Assembly: GCA_002682825.1 (NCBI GenBank)
Contig: NOKP01000002.1
Span: forward strand, 873,132-937,131
Direction: 5' to 3'
Source of the DNA: Neonectria sp. B-13
Lineage: Eukaryota; Ascomycota; Sordariomycetes; Hypocreales; Nectriaceae
Length of the DNA stretch: 64,000 bases
The position numbers and the translations under genes were made by a program. This document shows, piece after piece, positions 1-11,029 of this stretch. The notes beneath the pieces are model-generated. The model worked only from the letters and a program-made list of their open reading frames with translations, was not told where the DNA came from and made no database searches. Position 1 is the stretch's first letter. Each line of letters opens with the position of its first letter.

Positions 1-307
1 TCGCCTCTTATTCTGTTTGCGGGAGTTCTTTTTCAAAACACGCTCGGCTTGCATCGTCCCCACTTCTGTTCGAGTTGCAGAAGTTCCGTAAAGAGTTATT
101 CTATCCGGAGCCAAGGTTCGAAAATGGAGCAAATGGGTACTTCCATCATTTGCCCATAGGTCATCATTCGTGAGTTGAATGCCCCAATGGGGCCCAGCCG
201 TCCTATTCGGATCGCTCCTCGCAGATGAAACGTGTTCTTCGCTTCTAGAAGCAGTTGTTAGCAGAGAATAATGGACATGTCGAAAACATGTATTTGCCAG
301 ATGCCAC

Positions 308-637
308 CTACATGATGTAGGCCCTAGTGATTTCGACTACTTCATTACGATCATTCAGAATCGTGTTGTTGTTGTCCCTCATATGCTGTAGAAATATGTC
401 TCTGGGGCTGCGTCCATTTCCGATCGGCTCATTGAATGCGCCAGTGTTATCAATGATTCTGATATCGGCCTGGTGGTATCGATTATCACTTCCTAGGAAG
501 TAACGAGTGGGAGTGCGACTGTTATCGTCTTGTCTGTAGTAAGATCCAGCTTGGCGCTCCACCATCCGGGGTGGAACGACACGCCGAGGCTGTTGGATCT
601 CCTTACCATTCCCACCGCCTTTACTCCTGCGAGGCAT
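308..637 (-). CDS. small hypothetical protein, 109 aa
   Basis: An open frame without introns starts at the ATG at 637-635 and ends at a stop at 308. An in-frame ATG at 715 would add 26 hydrophobic residues; I prefer the inner start because the protein then opens with a basic, Gly-rich segment. The product is rich in Arg, Asn and Asp, with no membrane segment and no family I recognise. No neighbour supports a function. The frame could be a chance ORF; only its length and its hydrophilic, non-repetitive composition speak for it. Confidence 0.3.
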   Translation of the reverse strand: MPRRSKGGGNGKEIQQPRRVVPPRMVERQAGSYYRQDDNSRTPTRYFLGSDNRYHQADIRIIDNTGAFNEPIGNGRSPRDIFLQHMRDNNNTILNDRNEVVEITRAYIM

Positions 638-2004
638 GATGAGCTCTTTGGGCTTGGGGTGGAAGGGTGATATCTGTAGGCTACCGAGCCAGAAGAGGAG
701 AGCATAAGACAACAAACAGAAAGTTGGCAGTCGAACAAGATTTGAGAAGCCTCAAGGAAGACAGTGATGATAAATAGACAGTGAACTATTGCGAATGATG
801 TTGAGCTGTGGAATGAAGCATAAGATGGAGAAGAAGGACTCACTGAGCCTATAAATAAGAAGGCGAGAATGCCAGACAGTACTGCTGGGACTAAAAAATC
901 TCATCGAGAGGATATCTTGGAGAGTACGCTACTGTGACTTTGGAGCGTACAACCGGCGGCAGAATAGAAATTGGAGCTAGTTGATGTGAACAAGGGACCA
1001 AATGACAGGGAATGTGAAGAAAATCAGGCGTGGTCTGCTGGCGGGTCAGCCAGCTCGATAACCCTGAGCAACATGATAGACCTATCATGACCGTGTCCTG
1101 TTGAACTGTTGGCTACCTGTTGCATTCTGAGTGGCTAGTAACCCTGTCGCATCCGGCGAGACGCCCTCGGCGATAAACTTGTTGGGAGCAAGACGGCAGC
1201 TCACTGAAACGTACAGTGGAAAGGATTAAAATGGTTGTTTTTGACCCTTGCTTACCGATGATTATGACTTGGTTGAGGCTGAGTTCCTGGCTTACTGACG
1301 GACGAACAACCAACACACCAAGGAAGTGAGCAGATGAGGCCACTAACATAGGCGCCCTAGAACTGAAACAAGAAAGTAGTGGTTCGCAGGTTCTGCGGCG
1401 CACACGATTGGTCAGTTTTCGATTGTTGGTTGGTTCTCCCGCTCCACGTTCTATTCGCATTCAAGACTGTTGGTGGCAGTTTGGATGACGAGTTACCTAG
1501 CCACCGATGCGATCGGCGCAGGCCCAGCCAAGTTAAGCGCCCCGGAACTGGGTCGAGGACGTATTGTCTCCATTGCGGCTTTGCAAGAGATACGAAAAGG
1601 GACTTTCAACTTCATTCACCCACCTCCATCTTCTATTCTCATTCAAGTTGTTGGTGATGACTCTGTCAACCAACATGTTCATTGGCCAGCAAAGTAGCGG
1701 GTCTAGGCGTCCTTTGTGACGGCGCTTAACATCGGCCATTCCTGCGTCTTATTGGGCAGCGGTCTCGGCAAAGCTTCGGTATGCGGCTTTTGCCGCGAGC
1801 GCCTGAAGCGCCTTTCAACCGGGGGTTAAACCTTCCTTGTTCCCCTCTCTCACGTTCCAGTTCAGTTCCATCAGGACCACCATCAGGAAGTCCCGCTTCC
1901 TTCCTCTTCTTCTTTTTCATCTTCTTCTTCTTTTTTCTTTTGGTTCTTGCATCCTTCTTGCATGTCTCCGTTCCTTGCCGACTTCTGCACCCCTTCTTTA
2001 CACC
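638..2004. other. intergenic region with pyrimidine-rich leader
   Basis: I see no gene here. Overlapping short frames on both strands lack family motifs or plausible splice partners. The stretch at about 1895-1945 is almost pure C/T on the + strand. It lies just upstream of the kinase start at 2005, as is common for pyrimidine tracts in fungal promoters and 5' leaders. Confidence 0.5.
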
Positions 2005-3707
2005 ATGTCGCGTCCAGCCCAAACCGCGGAATTGCCAGCACCCCGAAGCACCGAGACGTCAACACCCGAAGCCACAGAATCAGGTAGCCAAACATCTAGC
2101 CGAAAGGCTTGGGAGGCAAAACATCCAAGATTCAAGGGCTACACCTGGGAGGACAAGTATAGTCGGGTTGTCCGTGTGCTCCCGCATGAGCAACTTGACC
2201 GCTATGTACCAGGAGGGTTTCACCCTGTCGTGCTAGGTGATACACTCTGCAACGGGAGATACACTATTCGCCGCAAACTCGGCCACGGCGGGTTTTCAAT
2301 TGTCTGGCTAGCACGAGACAGTCATGAAGAGTAAGTGTCTTTGTTTTGCTCCCTTTCGTGTGAGATACCAACTAATGCATGTTCATTCACCAGGCGATGG
2401 GTCTCTATCAAGATCAAGCAGGCCAGTGTCTCAACAGATCAACTAGATGATGACCCTGAAATCAAAGCCCTTAAACAACTGGAGCAGCATTACCTCGATA
2501 CCCGTCCAGCAACACCAAGGTGTTTCTCTACCCCCTTGGATTTCTTCCATCATACTGGGCCAAATGGCACGCATACTTGCCTAGTTACTGAGCTACTAGG
2601 GCCCACACTTGCAGCAGTTCTCCATTGCATTAATGACATCTATATACAAGAGACATTACGACCAGATACCATACTTAGGGCATCAAAGCAACTACTAGAA
2701 GCCGTTTCTTTCATTCACCAAGCTGGGCTTGCTCATGGAGGTAATGATGCATCTGTTCTTTTCTATCATTTACTTAAAGTACACTACTGATTTATACTAC
2801 CAACAAATAGATATTTCCCCGTCTAATGTAGCCTTCACTTGCAACTTTGAAGTCGGGGATGATGAAGATCTCTGGTTAATGATGGGTAGCGAGCCTCAAG
2901 TGGCAGAATATGATGGCAAGAAGCCACGTTCACCTCATCTTCCTCGGCAATTAGTAGCATCAACAAAGTGGCCAGGATGGTATGATAGCCCGGATGACGA
3001 CCTCTGTCTAATAGACTTTGGAGAGTCGTTTCCAGTCAATGAAACGCGCACTGAGCTCGCCCAGCCTTTCAATTTAAGGTCCCCAGAAACATTTTTCATC
3101 AAGTCATTTGACTATCGGCATGACTTTTGGAGGGCAGGCTGTGTGGTAAGTTGATCCTCATATTGTTTCCGGAGTTCTTCTAGATACTTGTGTTCTAACT
3201 CTTAGGGTTCCTATTAAGATTGGCTACTTGTTTTTCCAAAGATCCCCTATTGCCTTCACTGAAACCGACCGTTCGCACGTTCTGGCCATGGTCAGGGCAC
3301 AAGGGCCTCTACCTTCAAGCTGGCGTACGGAATTGCAAGATTTCTTGAAGGGAGAATCAGATGATCAATATCTTAGTAAGCAAATCAGCAACCCTCACCA
3401 AGGACTATTTCTTTACTAATATCTTTTATCAGCCCCAGAGTCAGAAGGTCAAAGTCTCATAGATAAATTTGAACCTCGTCGGGAGGAAATCATCGCAAAT
3501 GCCGAGAAGAACGAGGATTACGAGAAAGACGAGGACACGGAAGATGACTACCAAGGATTGAGATGTCTATTGCATCTAATGAAGGGATTGATGCGGCATG
3601 AACCCGACAAGCGGATGTCAGCACAGGAGGCCGCACTTTCCATTACATGGATTGATCATTGGAAAGAACCAAAACCGACTGATGTCGAAAACTCAGGAGA
3701 GGAGTAG
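2005..3707 (+). CDS. SRPK-like protein kinase, five exons, 479 aa
   Basis: Exons are 2005-2330, 2394-2740, 2811-3145, 3219-3375 and 3433-3707; all junctions keep frame. The Gly-rich loop (LGHGGFSIVWLA) ends exon 1. The VAIK-type lysine is K115 in VSIKIK. The catalytic loop, HGDISPSN at residues 223-230, is formed across the exon 2/3 junction, and the Mg-binding DFG is at 293-295. The layout (a long insert between catalytic loop and DFG, and a C-terminal lobe ending in a LMKGLMRHEPDKRMSA motif) fits the SRPK/CMGC-like kinases that are expanded in many ascomycetes. Odd points: the HRD arginine is Gly, and the lysine usual at D+2 is Ser, so the enzyme is non-RD and may be weakly active or atypical. 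The substrate cannot be told. The intron 3 acceptor is the AAG at 3216-3218; the nearer TAG acceptor would give a stop codon. Confidence 0.88.
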
Positions 3708-4891
3708 CTGCAGACCTTTTGTTTCTTAGGATGAGATTTCTCTTACTTGTATTGCTCACTACAACGTCCTGATGCGCTTGATGATGATGCACCGCGCCTC
3801 GGGCATACCCTATACACCCAGGGTAGGCCCGACCGTTGCACTGTTCCTGTCACTACATAGGGGCGTTGTTGGTCCCGCAAGGGCGTTCGTCTTTTTGTGA
3901 CAGTTCCTCATGATTTTAGCCTCTGACCCCCACGATCTGATAATCTGATTGTGAAACGAATATCCACTCCTTAAAGTGGGCAATATGCGTGAAATATCCT
4001 TACAGTAAGGGGATGGGACGGAACCTGGATCTCCTGTCTCTAGGGGGAAATTTTAGTACAGCTCCTAGGTATGAAGACTTAAGCTGGAATGTTTCTCATG
4101 GTGAGAGAACGACTCGAATAAAGCCCTCGTCAATAGGGATTTAGGACCGATATCCACACTACAGCCAACACTAGAAGACGCGGCCAACAATGCCAACCAG
4201 TTTCGCGTCCCCGAGTGTCGGGAGACAAGCCGGTCGAGTCTTTCCTTTCTTGACGTACCACACCTCATAGCAACATATGCGTTAAAGTGACCTTTGCGTT
4301 GAGGTGGCTTCCGCATTGAGGCAATATCGAATCCATCGGCCAACACTGGCGACCTATCTACCAGGCTACCGCTCAAGATGACCTCGTCATCGCGTCGTAT
4401 TCGCACTGTCGACGAGTCCCCAGCGCCATCGGGTGAAGAGCCACCTCCCCTCCTGAACCAACAGCGAGATCCTGGATACTCAAGCTTCTCGCGAGTCAAT
4501 GGAGGATTCCAGTCTTGAAGCGCAAAAGCCCCGGAGCCGGTATCATGGGTATCGATACTTCGGAAGAGCAAATTAGCCATCATGGGTTTTCCACGTCTCG
4601 CGGAACCGGTGAGCGAAAGACCCCTTACAGCGTACCTCTTCTATCAGCTCAAGTGGTTTAATCCATCCTCCGCGATGGTGAGGCTGATGCTTAATAGGTG
4701 AAGGGTTTTCAACATCCACAGCATAATCTTCTTTGAATGGATCTAGATAGATAATTGACCCGCATTCATTCTATTTTTCCTACTCGCGAAGAATGGAAGT
4801 AATAGCTGATACCGGAAATCAGAGAAACAATAACGCATCGTACAATCCATCCTATATAGGTATCAAATTGTGGAGTTTCAAGACATTAATT
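3708..4891. other. intergenic region, no supported gene
   Basis: Follows the kinase stop. A 172-codon open frame on the minus strand (4583-4065) has no recognisable motif, signal peptide or splice partner, and I do not call it a gene. The rest holds only short frames. The end of this stretch is the likely 5' flank of the first tRNA gene. Confidence 0.4.
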
Positions 4892-4979
4892 GGGGGGCTG
4901 GCGCAACGGTAGCGCGTCAGATTCCAGCACCAGACTTGGGATCTCCTGAAGGTTATCGGTTCGAATCCGATGTCCCTCA
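4892..4979 (+). tRNA. tRNA-Trp (CCA) with intron
   Basis: A full cloverleaf can be drawn. The acceptor stem is GGGGGGC/GTCCCTC with discriminator A at 4979. The D-arm is GCGC-AACGGTA-GCGC, the anticodon stem is TCAGA/CCTGA, and the T-arm is ATCGG-TTCGAAT-CCGAT. The anticodon CCA is at 4924-4926. About 16 nt between position 37 and the 3' half of the anticodon stem are an intron; it contains CTTGG, which can pair with the anticodon as eukaryotic tRNA introns do. The D-arm and anticodon region match the conserved eukaryotic tRNA-Trp pattern. Pair 31-39 is A.C, a mismatch. Confidence 0.9.
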
Positions 4980-5058
4980 ATTTTTTGTTCCCATTTTCGA
5001 AGACTTTTCTCCATTTTTCTTTCTTATACTCACTTTTCTGTGCCAAATATATCGAATT

Positions 5059-5143
5059 GGGGGGCTGGCGCAACGGTAGCGTGTTAGATTCCAGTAGATT
5101 CGGAGATTCCTAAAGGTTATCGGTTCAAATCCGGTGTCCCTCA
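5059..5143 (+). tRNA. second tRNA-Trp (CCA), diverged tandem copy
   Basis: Starts 80 nt after the first copy ends, in the same orientation. The acceptor stem, D-loop and anticodon CCA (5091-5093) are kept. Most differences from copy 1 are transitions: GCGC to GCGT in the D-stem, TCAG to TTAG and CTGA to CTAA in the anticodon stem (still paired), TTCGAAT to TTCAAAT in the T-loop, and CCGAT to CCGGT in the T-stem. The intron is 3 nt shorter, and the stretch that pairs with the anticodon in copy 1 is changed (TTGG to TCGG), which could impair splicing. It may be a functional variant or an early pseudogene. Confidence 0.7.
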
Positions 5144-8100
5144 TTCCTTTCTTTTTGTGCCCTTTTTGATAACTTTCCTCTTTTTAACTTTTCTACAACA
5201 TGTATGCCTCCCTACTTAAAGAATTGCAACTTGGTCATGCTTGAAACCCCCCCATGCTAGCTAAAGAGAGAAGCCCTTCATGAGGGGAAAAGTGAGCGCA
5301 GCTCCACTTCAACAGCGACCAAGATGATTATGTCGTCGTGTGCTAGGTTCGGAGAAGATCTGTACGTTCCTTCGATGGAAGCCCGAATAGAGGGAGGTTC
5401 CTGGCGTCGAACATATGTGGGCGTACCGGTTCTTTGTGAACCCATCCTATACCTTGATGATCAGCTCCTAGCCGGAAGACGCGTTTGAAACAACAGTAGA
5501 TGGATGGTCTTTGAAGGCACGAATTCCAGGAATCCACCCAAAGCAGTGTCATCGATCGGTACAGCTTTGGCAGCAGGTCTTGAAAAGCAGCCTGATTCCA
5601 CCATTTTGGAGTAGACAAGCAGATGCTTTATTCTTATGAAGATTAAACAGCAAGCTCAATGCCTGGATTGGCTGACCTAAGCCTCACAGGACGGCGGCAA
5701 GTACTATTATTATCGGGATCTTTTTGATCCAGAATGGGCTGTGGAGGGCTGTGAACAAGATTGTCACGATGCAACCGAAGATATGAGTGAGGTAGAAAAC
5801 CTCGTACGAAATGTTTCGATGTCCCAAGAAGTAGAACCAACATGCCAACGCCGGAAATTGACCCCTCCAAGCTGGAACGTTCGACGAATATGTTCCATCA
5901 GTGTTGACTATTGAATATTGACGTGCACCATGTAAACGAAGGCGTGAAGGGAAGTAAATTCGATAGCTATATAGCCAGTCGACTTACCCGATGAAGAATT
6001 TTAAGGCGATTGTCAGAGGGGTATTTCTCATACCAAAATTACAGGCAACGTGATGTCAGCTGCAACCACCCTGGTGTTGTGATCAGCAGCGTTGCAGTAG
6101 CGGAGCAAACAGCATAATTACCAACGAGTCTTGCAGCAAGGCTACTCAGCTTAGATAGGTCAACGTAAACCAAGCTTAAGATCATATTGATAAAGGGCCA
6201 GTCAGGGCCACTGAAATAGACCTGCACGGTTAGGGCTTGGCAGATTGATAAGCAGATTGATAACGCCGAGCTTCATGCCGACATCACGAATTCTACAAGG
6301 TACGTACTTCCTCGCTAGTGGAGAGTTAGGGGTGGGGGAATAAATTTTCAACAGGGACTAAGACCATGCAAATGTATAAGTTAAGCATGGCCACTACAGG
6401 GTAAGACAACAAGATAATTGAACCAAATTGTCGAGTTCTCAGGAAGACGACGTCCAAGAACCTCTATCACTATATTACGTAGCGTGTGTGCATTTCAGGA
6501 TTTTACGATGATCATGCTACTATCAAGACCTCGCTAACGTAGTCGTGACCATCTCGAGAGTTGCAAAGTCCGAGCCTCCACCCGACGACAGTAGAGGTTG
6601 GTCCAGAAAGAACGCCGATGCGCAATTACGACCCATATTTTCCGTCCTCTGAGATCACCATTCCAACTGTCCACCTAAGCTAGCATTACCAAAGGATGCG
6701 GCGTTCCGCGTCTAGCTACGCTATCTCGTGCCGCAATCTTAGGTGTGATATCTTGCTGCTGATTAAGTTAAGAGGAATCGCAGTAGAAGCTGAGGGGGAA
6801 TGAACGTGAGCAGGTTGGTAGGAGATGTGGGAATGCGAGAAGCGGAACAAACCTACCACAGGTCAAAGTTGAGTCTAAGAAAGTTAGGCAGCTTATCTCT
6901 TGAAATTACAACTGTAAAAGTGACGATGTTGATGAAGTCATGCAGCACCAACCCGCAGGAATATCGGGAAACGCTCATGGAACCAGCTCATATCGACCTG
7001 GAAGTGGCAGGAATACAAACAAACAGGATCCAATTTTCTTCCCTCTAGCTGTCAAAACCTGTAATTTCAAAGGGCAAAACTGTAACAGCGTTGACGACGT
7101 GGGTGGTAAAGAACTCGTACCATGTTCCCTGTTTCTTGTGCGGAGAAGACAAGCTGAAGTATCGTCTTGCAGGTGTAGGCTTAGTTCAACTAGTCTCAAA
7201 ATCGTGGCCTCTAGAACCTGTTGCCAGGATGTAAAGTGACTTGGACGGCAGAGACTTTAAGTGTTACTTTTCCAATTGGTGTACGGTTTTGAGCGCGACA
7301 GACAGGGCAGGCAGACATAAACCACAGCCTTGAGATTCTCTGTTCAGCTCGTATGAAACGGTGAGTCAACAGAGCGTAATCCCCCCTGAATCCAATTCAG
7401 CGGAACGGTAGCCATTAACGCGAGCATTTCGTTACACCATCTTCCGTATTCATCCTTCATCTCCGGTCAGACAGCCCAGGTCAGACAATCATCGTCACAC
7501 AGCGCAAGAGAAGATGTAGACGCCTCCGGCGAACACCGAGCTCTCACTTCCGTAATTGCGGCGCGTCGAATGGCGCTGCGAGGATCCTTTCTCGAAGGCT
7601 ATCGCCGGTCATCTTCTCCAACCCTAGATGGCCGACTTAGTTTATTACACGGCAACAGGCTTTACTTACTCTGATGGATGGCAAAGGAAAAAAACAATCT
7701 TCCAAGGGGGCTTCGAGCACTCTCCCGCCGTGTGCTCGGGATTCTCCGCAAGTACCGCCACGATGTCCCAAAAAGTTCCCCAAATCCTCGTGGTTTCTGT
7801 GACCAGTTAGTGGAAAGGGGCGATTGCCTTGTTCAGAAATGTCTTCGATCACTGGGCTGAAACACTGCATCGAACCGTATGTTTGTGGCGCAACTCAGAC
7901 GCCTCTTCAACTTTAGGTCCCGGAGCACGATCCGTCCAATCAGTCCCCTTGGAGCCAGTATGCCCAGTATAGTCACGGGGGCGTCAGTGGCTTCTCGGAC
8001 GGGATTAGTGGCGCATAATACGAGGTGCGCCTATATCACAACATCATCGTTACCACACGCATTTCCCACGCTTCAGCCTGCCAGCGTTTTCCGCAGCCAT

Positions 8101-9475
8101 CACACCTTGCGGGCCTATCATATGCCCGAAGGATGTCAGGGCTACTGATTCTCGAAAACCCAGCCGGAGCAGAGACTTGCGCATTGCCTAATTGTATCGT
8201 AGGTGGCTAATTAATGTCCCTGCCCGTCGACGGATCTAGCCGCCGTAACGTCAACAGGGTAAAGTAAGCTGGTGGGCCAACACGAAAGTCGGATGCGACC
8301 GGTGTTGCAATAATGGCAACGATTTAGCTTAGCCGAGCTATTGGATCGACGATCTCCGGAAGATCGGTATTCGGATGTCGGCAGAGAATTAACCAGGCAG
8401 GCAATAAGCATGGTCACTGATATTGGATTATGTGAATGCATCTCAGAGACCCAGACCTGGGGTACGCTCAGACCATCGTGCAGTACCTGGACTTTCGCTT
8501 GCTAGTTTCTCACCTCCATGGCGATCTAGGACTAAACGGGGCTTTGTGTCTCTGACCTCGTTCCCCTTTATGTCCACATTCAGCTTCAGAAACAAAGGAT
8601 CGAAGCACGAGGCACATAAAACATCTAGCCCAGCCCAAACCAGATGAGGCGACCTCATTAATTTAAAAAAGTCTGCTCGAGTCTAGACCATATTTTAGCA
8701 CTTTCCCTTAACTCAATCTTTATAGTTTATAACACGTCAGTACTTACACCACTGACGTCTGAAATCATCGTGCGCTGTTCTTGTTTAGGATGTACCATGC
8801 CCGAATAGTCACTTCATTTGAGTTGTCCTGATATAAACAGTCGCCGATGGCCCGCATGGCATAGGTTACCAGACCAGCGCCTCGGAACCTCGGGAAACAT
8901 CAAGATGAGAAATGATTGGATGCCAAGCCTAGCTCCGGCAAGAACGGCAGGGGAACCGTACCTGTCGAAGTGCTGAATGGTTAAGGGGTTGTTCATAATT
9001 TGTAATGAGGAATACGCTTGGCACTCTTTCGTTCACGGCGTATCATTACACAAAGGTAATTCGTCGCGAGCAATCAGTCATGATGCTCAACATCCCCATC
9101 ATGAGTCCAAAACAGAGATTAGGGCTGCGTCTCTTGCCCGGCCTGGATGCATTTGGAGGCATTATGGTTGTACTAGATTATCGTGAGCAAATGGTAGTCC
9201 GCCACATTATCGAACTTTGAGTTAACTCGATTTGTGAGCCGGGGATTGTTCATCGGAGATATCGGCGCGAGTACGATACTGCTCCTTCTCATATGCTTAT
9301 GCTTGATCAAGTGGTCTATATATTGTACCTCATCACCCTTCCTTCCCAGCTTTCTCCATCTTCTACATCACACTCGAGTATCACAGCTCGGTAGTGTTAA
9401 AAAAACCTCATCTCCTTGTCTTGCATCGATCATCCACTTTCGCTTTTCCTCTTCTCGGCTTCTAAAGTTGCCATC
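5144..9475. other. 4.3-kb stretch without a convincing gene
   Basis: Only short frames occur on both strands. A few stretches read like protein but are interrupted by stops: + strand from about 5350, and the minus-strand frames 5870-5643 and 5618-5343. They could be remnants of decayed genes, but none can be assigned to a family. The right-hand end is the promoter of the Cys-rich protein gene at 9476. Confidence 0.4.
9316..9323 (+). promoter_or_regulatory. TATA-like box of the Cys-rich repeat protein gene
   Basis: CTATATAT lies about 150 nt upstream of the ATG at 9476. It is followed by a C/T-rich leader, as expected for a strongly expressed fungal secreted-protein gene. Confidence 0.4.
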
Positions 9476-11029
9476 ATGTTTTTCAAACACTTCTCCATCA
9501 ACATCCTTCTCGCCCTGACCTCGGTCACCGCGATTCCAAACCCTCATTCTGATGGATTTGGTGTCGAGGCCAGGAGCGATGACGTCGCTCACCTTGCCGC
9601 TCGTGGAGACAACGATTGCGGCAGTGATGCCACCTGGGACAAAGATAAAGAGAAATGCAAATGCAAGGCCGACGGAATGGACTACAACGATTCCGGAAAG
9701 TCCTGCAAGTGTCCTGAGGGACTGAATTGGAGTTCTGGAGACAAGAAGTGCGGCTACGACTGTGGCGACTACGCATTCTGGGACAAGGAAACCAAGGCCT
9801 GCAAATGCAAGAAGAAAGGACAATCCTACGACAAAGACAAGAAATGCAGCTACGACTGTGGAAATGATGCATATTGGAACGAGGAAAAGAATGCCTGCAA
9901 ATGCAAGAAGGAGGGCCACTCCTACGACAAAGACAAGAAGTGCAGCTATGACTGTGGTAATGATGCATATTGGAACGAGGAAAAGAATGCCTGCAAATGC
10001 AAGAAGGAGGGCTACTCCTACGACAAAGACAAGAAGTGTAGCTACGACTGTGGCAATGACGCATATTGGAACGAGGAAAAGAATGCCTGCAAATGCAAGA
10101 AGGAGGGCCACTCCTACGACAAAGACAAGAAGTGTAGCTACAACTGTGGCAATGATGCATCTTGGAACGAGGAAAAGAATGCCTGCAAATGCAAGAAGGA
10201 TGGTCAGGATTACGATGAAGAGAAGAAATCCTGCGGTTGTCAAGATGGACACACTTGGCGCAATAACGGATGCCAGAACGACTGCAGCAACGATGCCGAC
10301 TGGGACAAGAACCACAAGGCCTGTAAGTGCAAGAAGGAAGGCCAGGACTACGACCAAGACAAGAAGGAGTGCCACTGTCCCAAGGGAAAGACCTGGGATG
10401 GCAAGCAGTGCAGCCACAACTGCGGATACGATGCCTACTGGGACCGCAAGAGCTACGGTTGCAAGTGCAAGAAGAAAGATCAGGTTTACCACCGAGAGAC
10501 TCAGACCTGCAGCTGCAACGAGGGACACAAGTGGACCAGCTACGGATGCCAGAAGGAGTGCGGCCATGGTTCTTACTGGGACAGAAAGTCCAAGGCCTGC
10601 GTCTGTAAGAAGAGAGATCAGGTTTACAACTCTAGAAAGCACTCTTGCGCCTGCCCTTACGGACAGAAGTGGACGGGATATGGATGCCATGAGGATTGCG
10701 GCCACAACGCCAACTGGGACAACAAGCACAAGGCTTGCGTCTGCAAGAAGAGAGATCAGCTCTACAACCACAAAAAGCACTCTTGTGCCTGCCCTGTTGG
10801 ACAGAAGTGGACTGGATACGGATGCAAGCAAGACTGCGGCAAGGACTCCTACTGGGGAAAGAACAAGTCCTGTGAGTGCAAGTACAAGAACATGGAGTAC
10901 CATGGAGACTCCAAGGAATGCAGGTGCAAGAGCAACATGGTCTGGAAGGACGAGACCAACGATTGTTGCTGCCCCAAGGGACGAGAGTGGAACTCTCACG
11001 AGAACAAGTGCAAGCGCAGACGCTACTGA
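9476..11029 (+). CDS. secreted modular cysteine-rich protein, 517 aa
   Basis: Intronless. The ATG at 9476 is chosen because it opens a clear signal peptide (about residues 1-20, hydrophobic core NILLALTSVTA). A short acidic pro-like segment follows. The rest is about eleven Cys-rich modules. The basic pattern is DCGxDAxWDxxxxxCxCKK followed by xYDxxKKxC. Long modules (about 46 aa) add a second part, CxCPxGxxWxxxGC. The run at residues 93-220 consists of four 32-aa short modules that lack this second part. Lys, Asp and Tyr are also abundant and the C-terminus is KRRRY. Extracellular disulfide-rich modules are a safe inference. A cell-wall, adhesin or effector role is possible but unproven, and I do not recognise the family. 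Codons favour C/G at third positions, which opens long antisense frames. Confidence 0.85.
   Translation: MFFKHFSINILLALTSVTAIPNPHSDGFGVEARSDDVAHLAARGDNDCGSDATWDKDKEKCKCKADGMDYNDSGKSCKCPEGLNWSSGDKKCGYDCGDYAFWDKETKACKCKKKGQSYDKDKKCSYDCGNDAYWNEEKNACKCKKEGHSYDKDKKCSYDCGNDAYWNEEKNACKCKKEGYSYDKDKKCSYDCGNDAYWNEEKNACKCKKEGHSYDKDKKCSYNCGNDASWNEEKNACKCKKDGQDYDEEKKSCGCQDGHTWRNNGCQNDCSNDADWDKNHKACKCKKEGQDYDQDKKECHCPKGKTWDGKQCSHNCGYDAYWDRKSYGCKCKKKDQVYHRETQTCSCNEGHKWTSYGCQKECGHGSYWDRKSKACVCKKRDQVYNSRKHSCACPYGQKWTGYGCHEDCGHNANWDNKHKACVCKKRDQLYNHKKHSCACPVGQKWTGYGCKQDCGKDSYWGKNKSCECKYKNMEYHGDSKECRCKSNMVWKDETNDCCCPKGREWNSHENKCKRRRY
9752..10135 (+). repeat. four tandem 96-bp units in the coding sequence
   Basis: Units run 9752-9847, 9848-9943, 9944-10039 and 10040-10135, each encoding one 32-aa module that ends in Cys. 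Units 2-4 differ at only a few bases, several of them silent; unit 1 is more diverged. A fifth, partial copy starts at 10136 and runs into a long module. The near identity points to recent unequal exchange or gene conversion. Confidence 0.9.

Noticed and set aside
4065..4583. 172-codon minus-strand frame
   Set aside because: No family motif, signal or splice partner, and composition like random sequence. Left as an uncertain frame inside the intergenic entry.
9368..10999. 543-codon minus-strand frame, very hydrophobic, opposite the Cys-rich protein
   Set aside because: It is the mirror of the repetitive Lys/Cys/Asp codons of the real gene. The + strand frame has a signal peptide and ordered Cys modules; the antisense product is monotonous Val/Leu/Ala.
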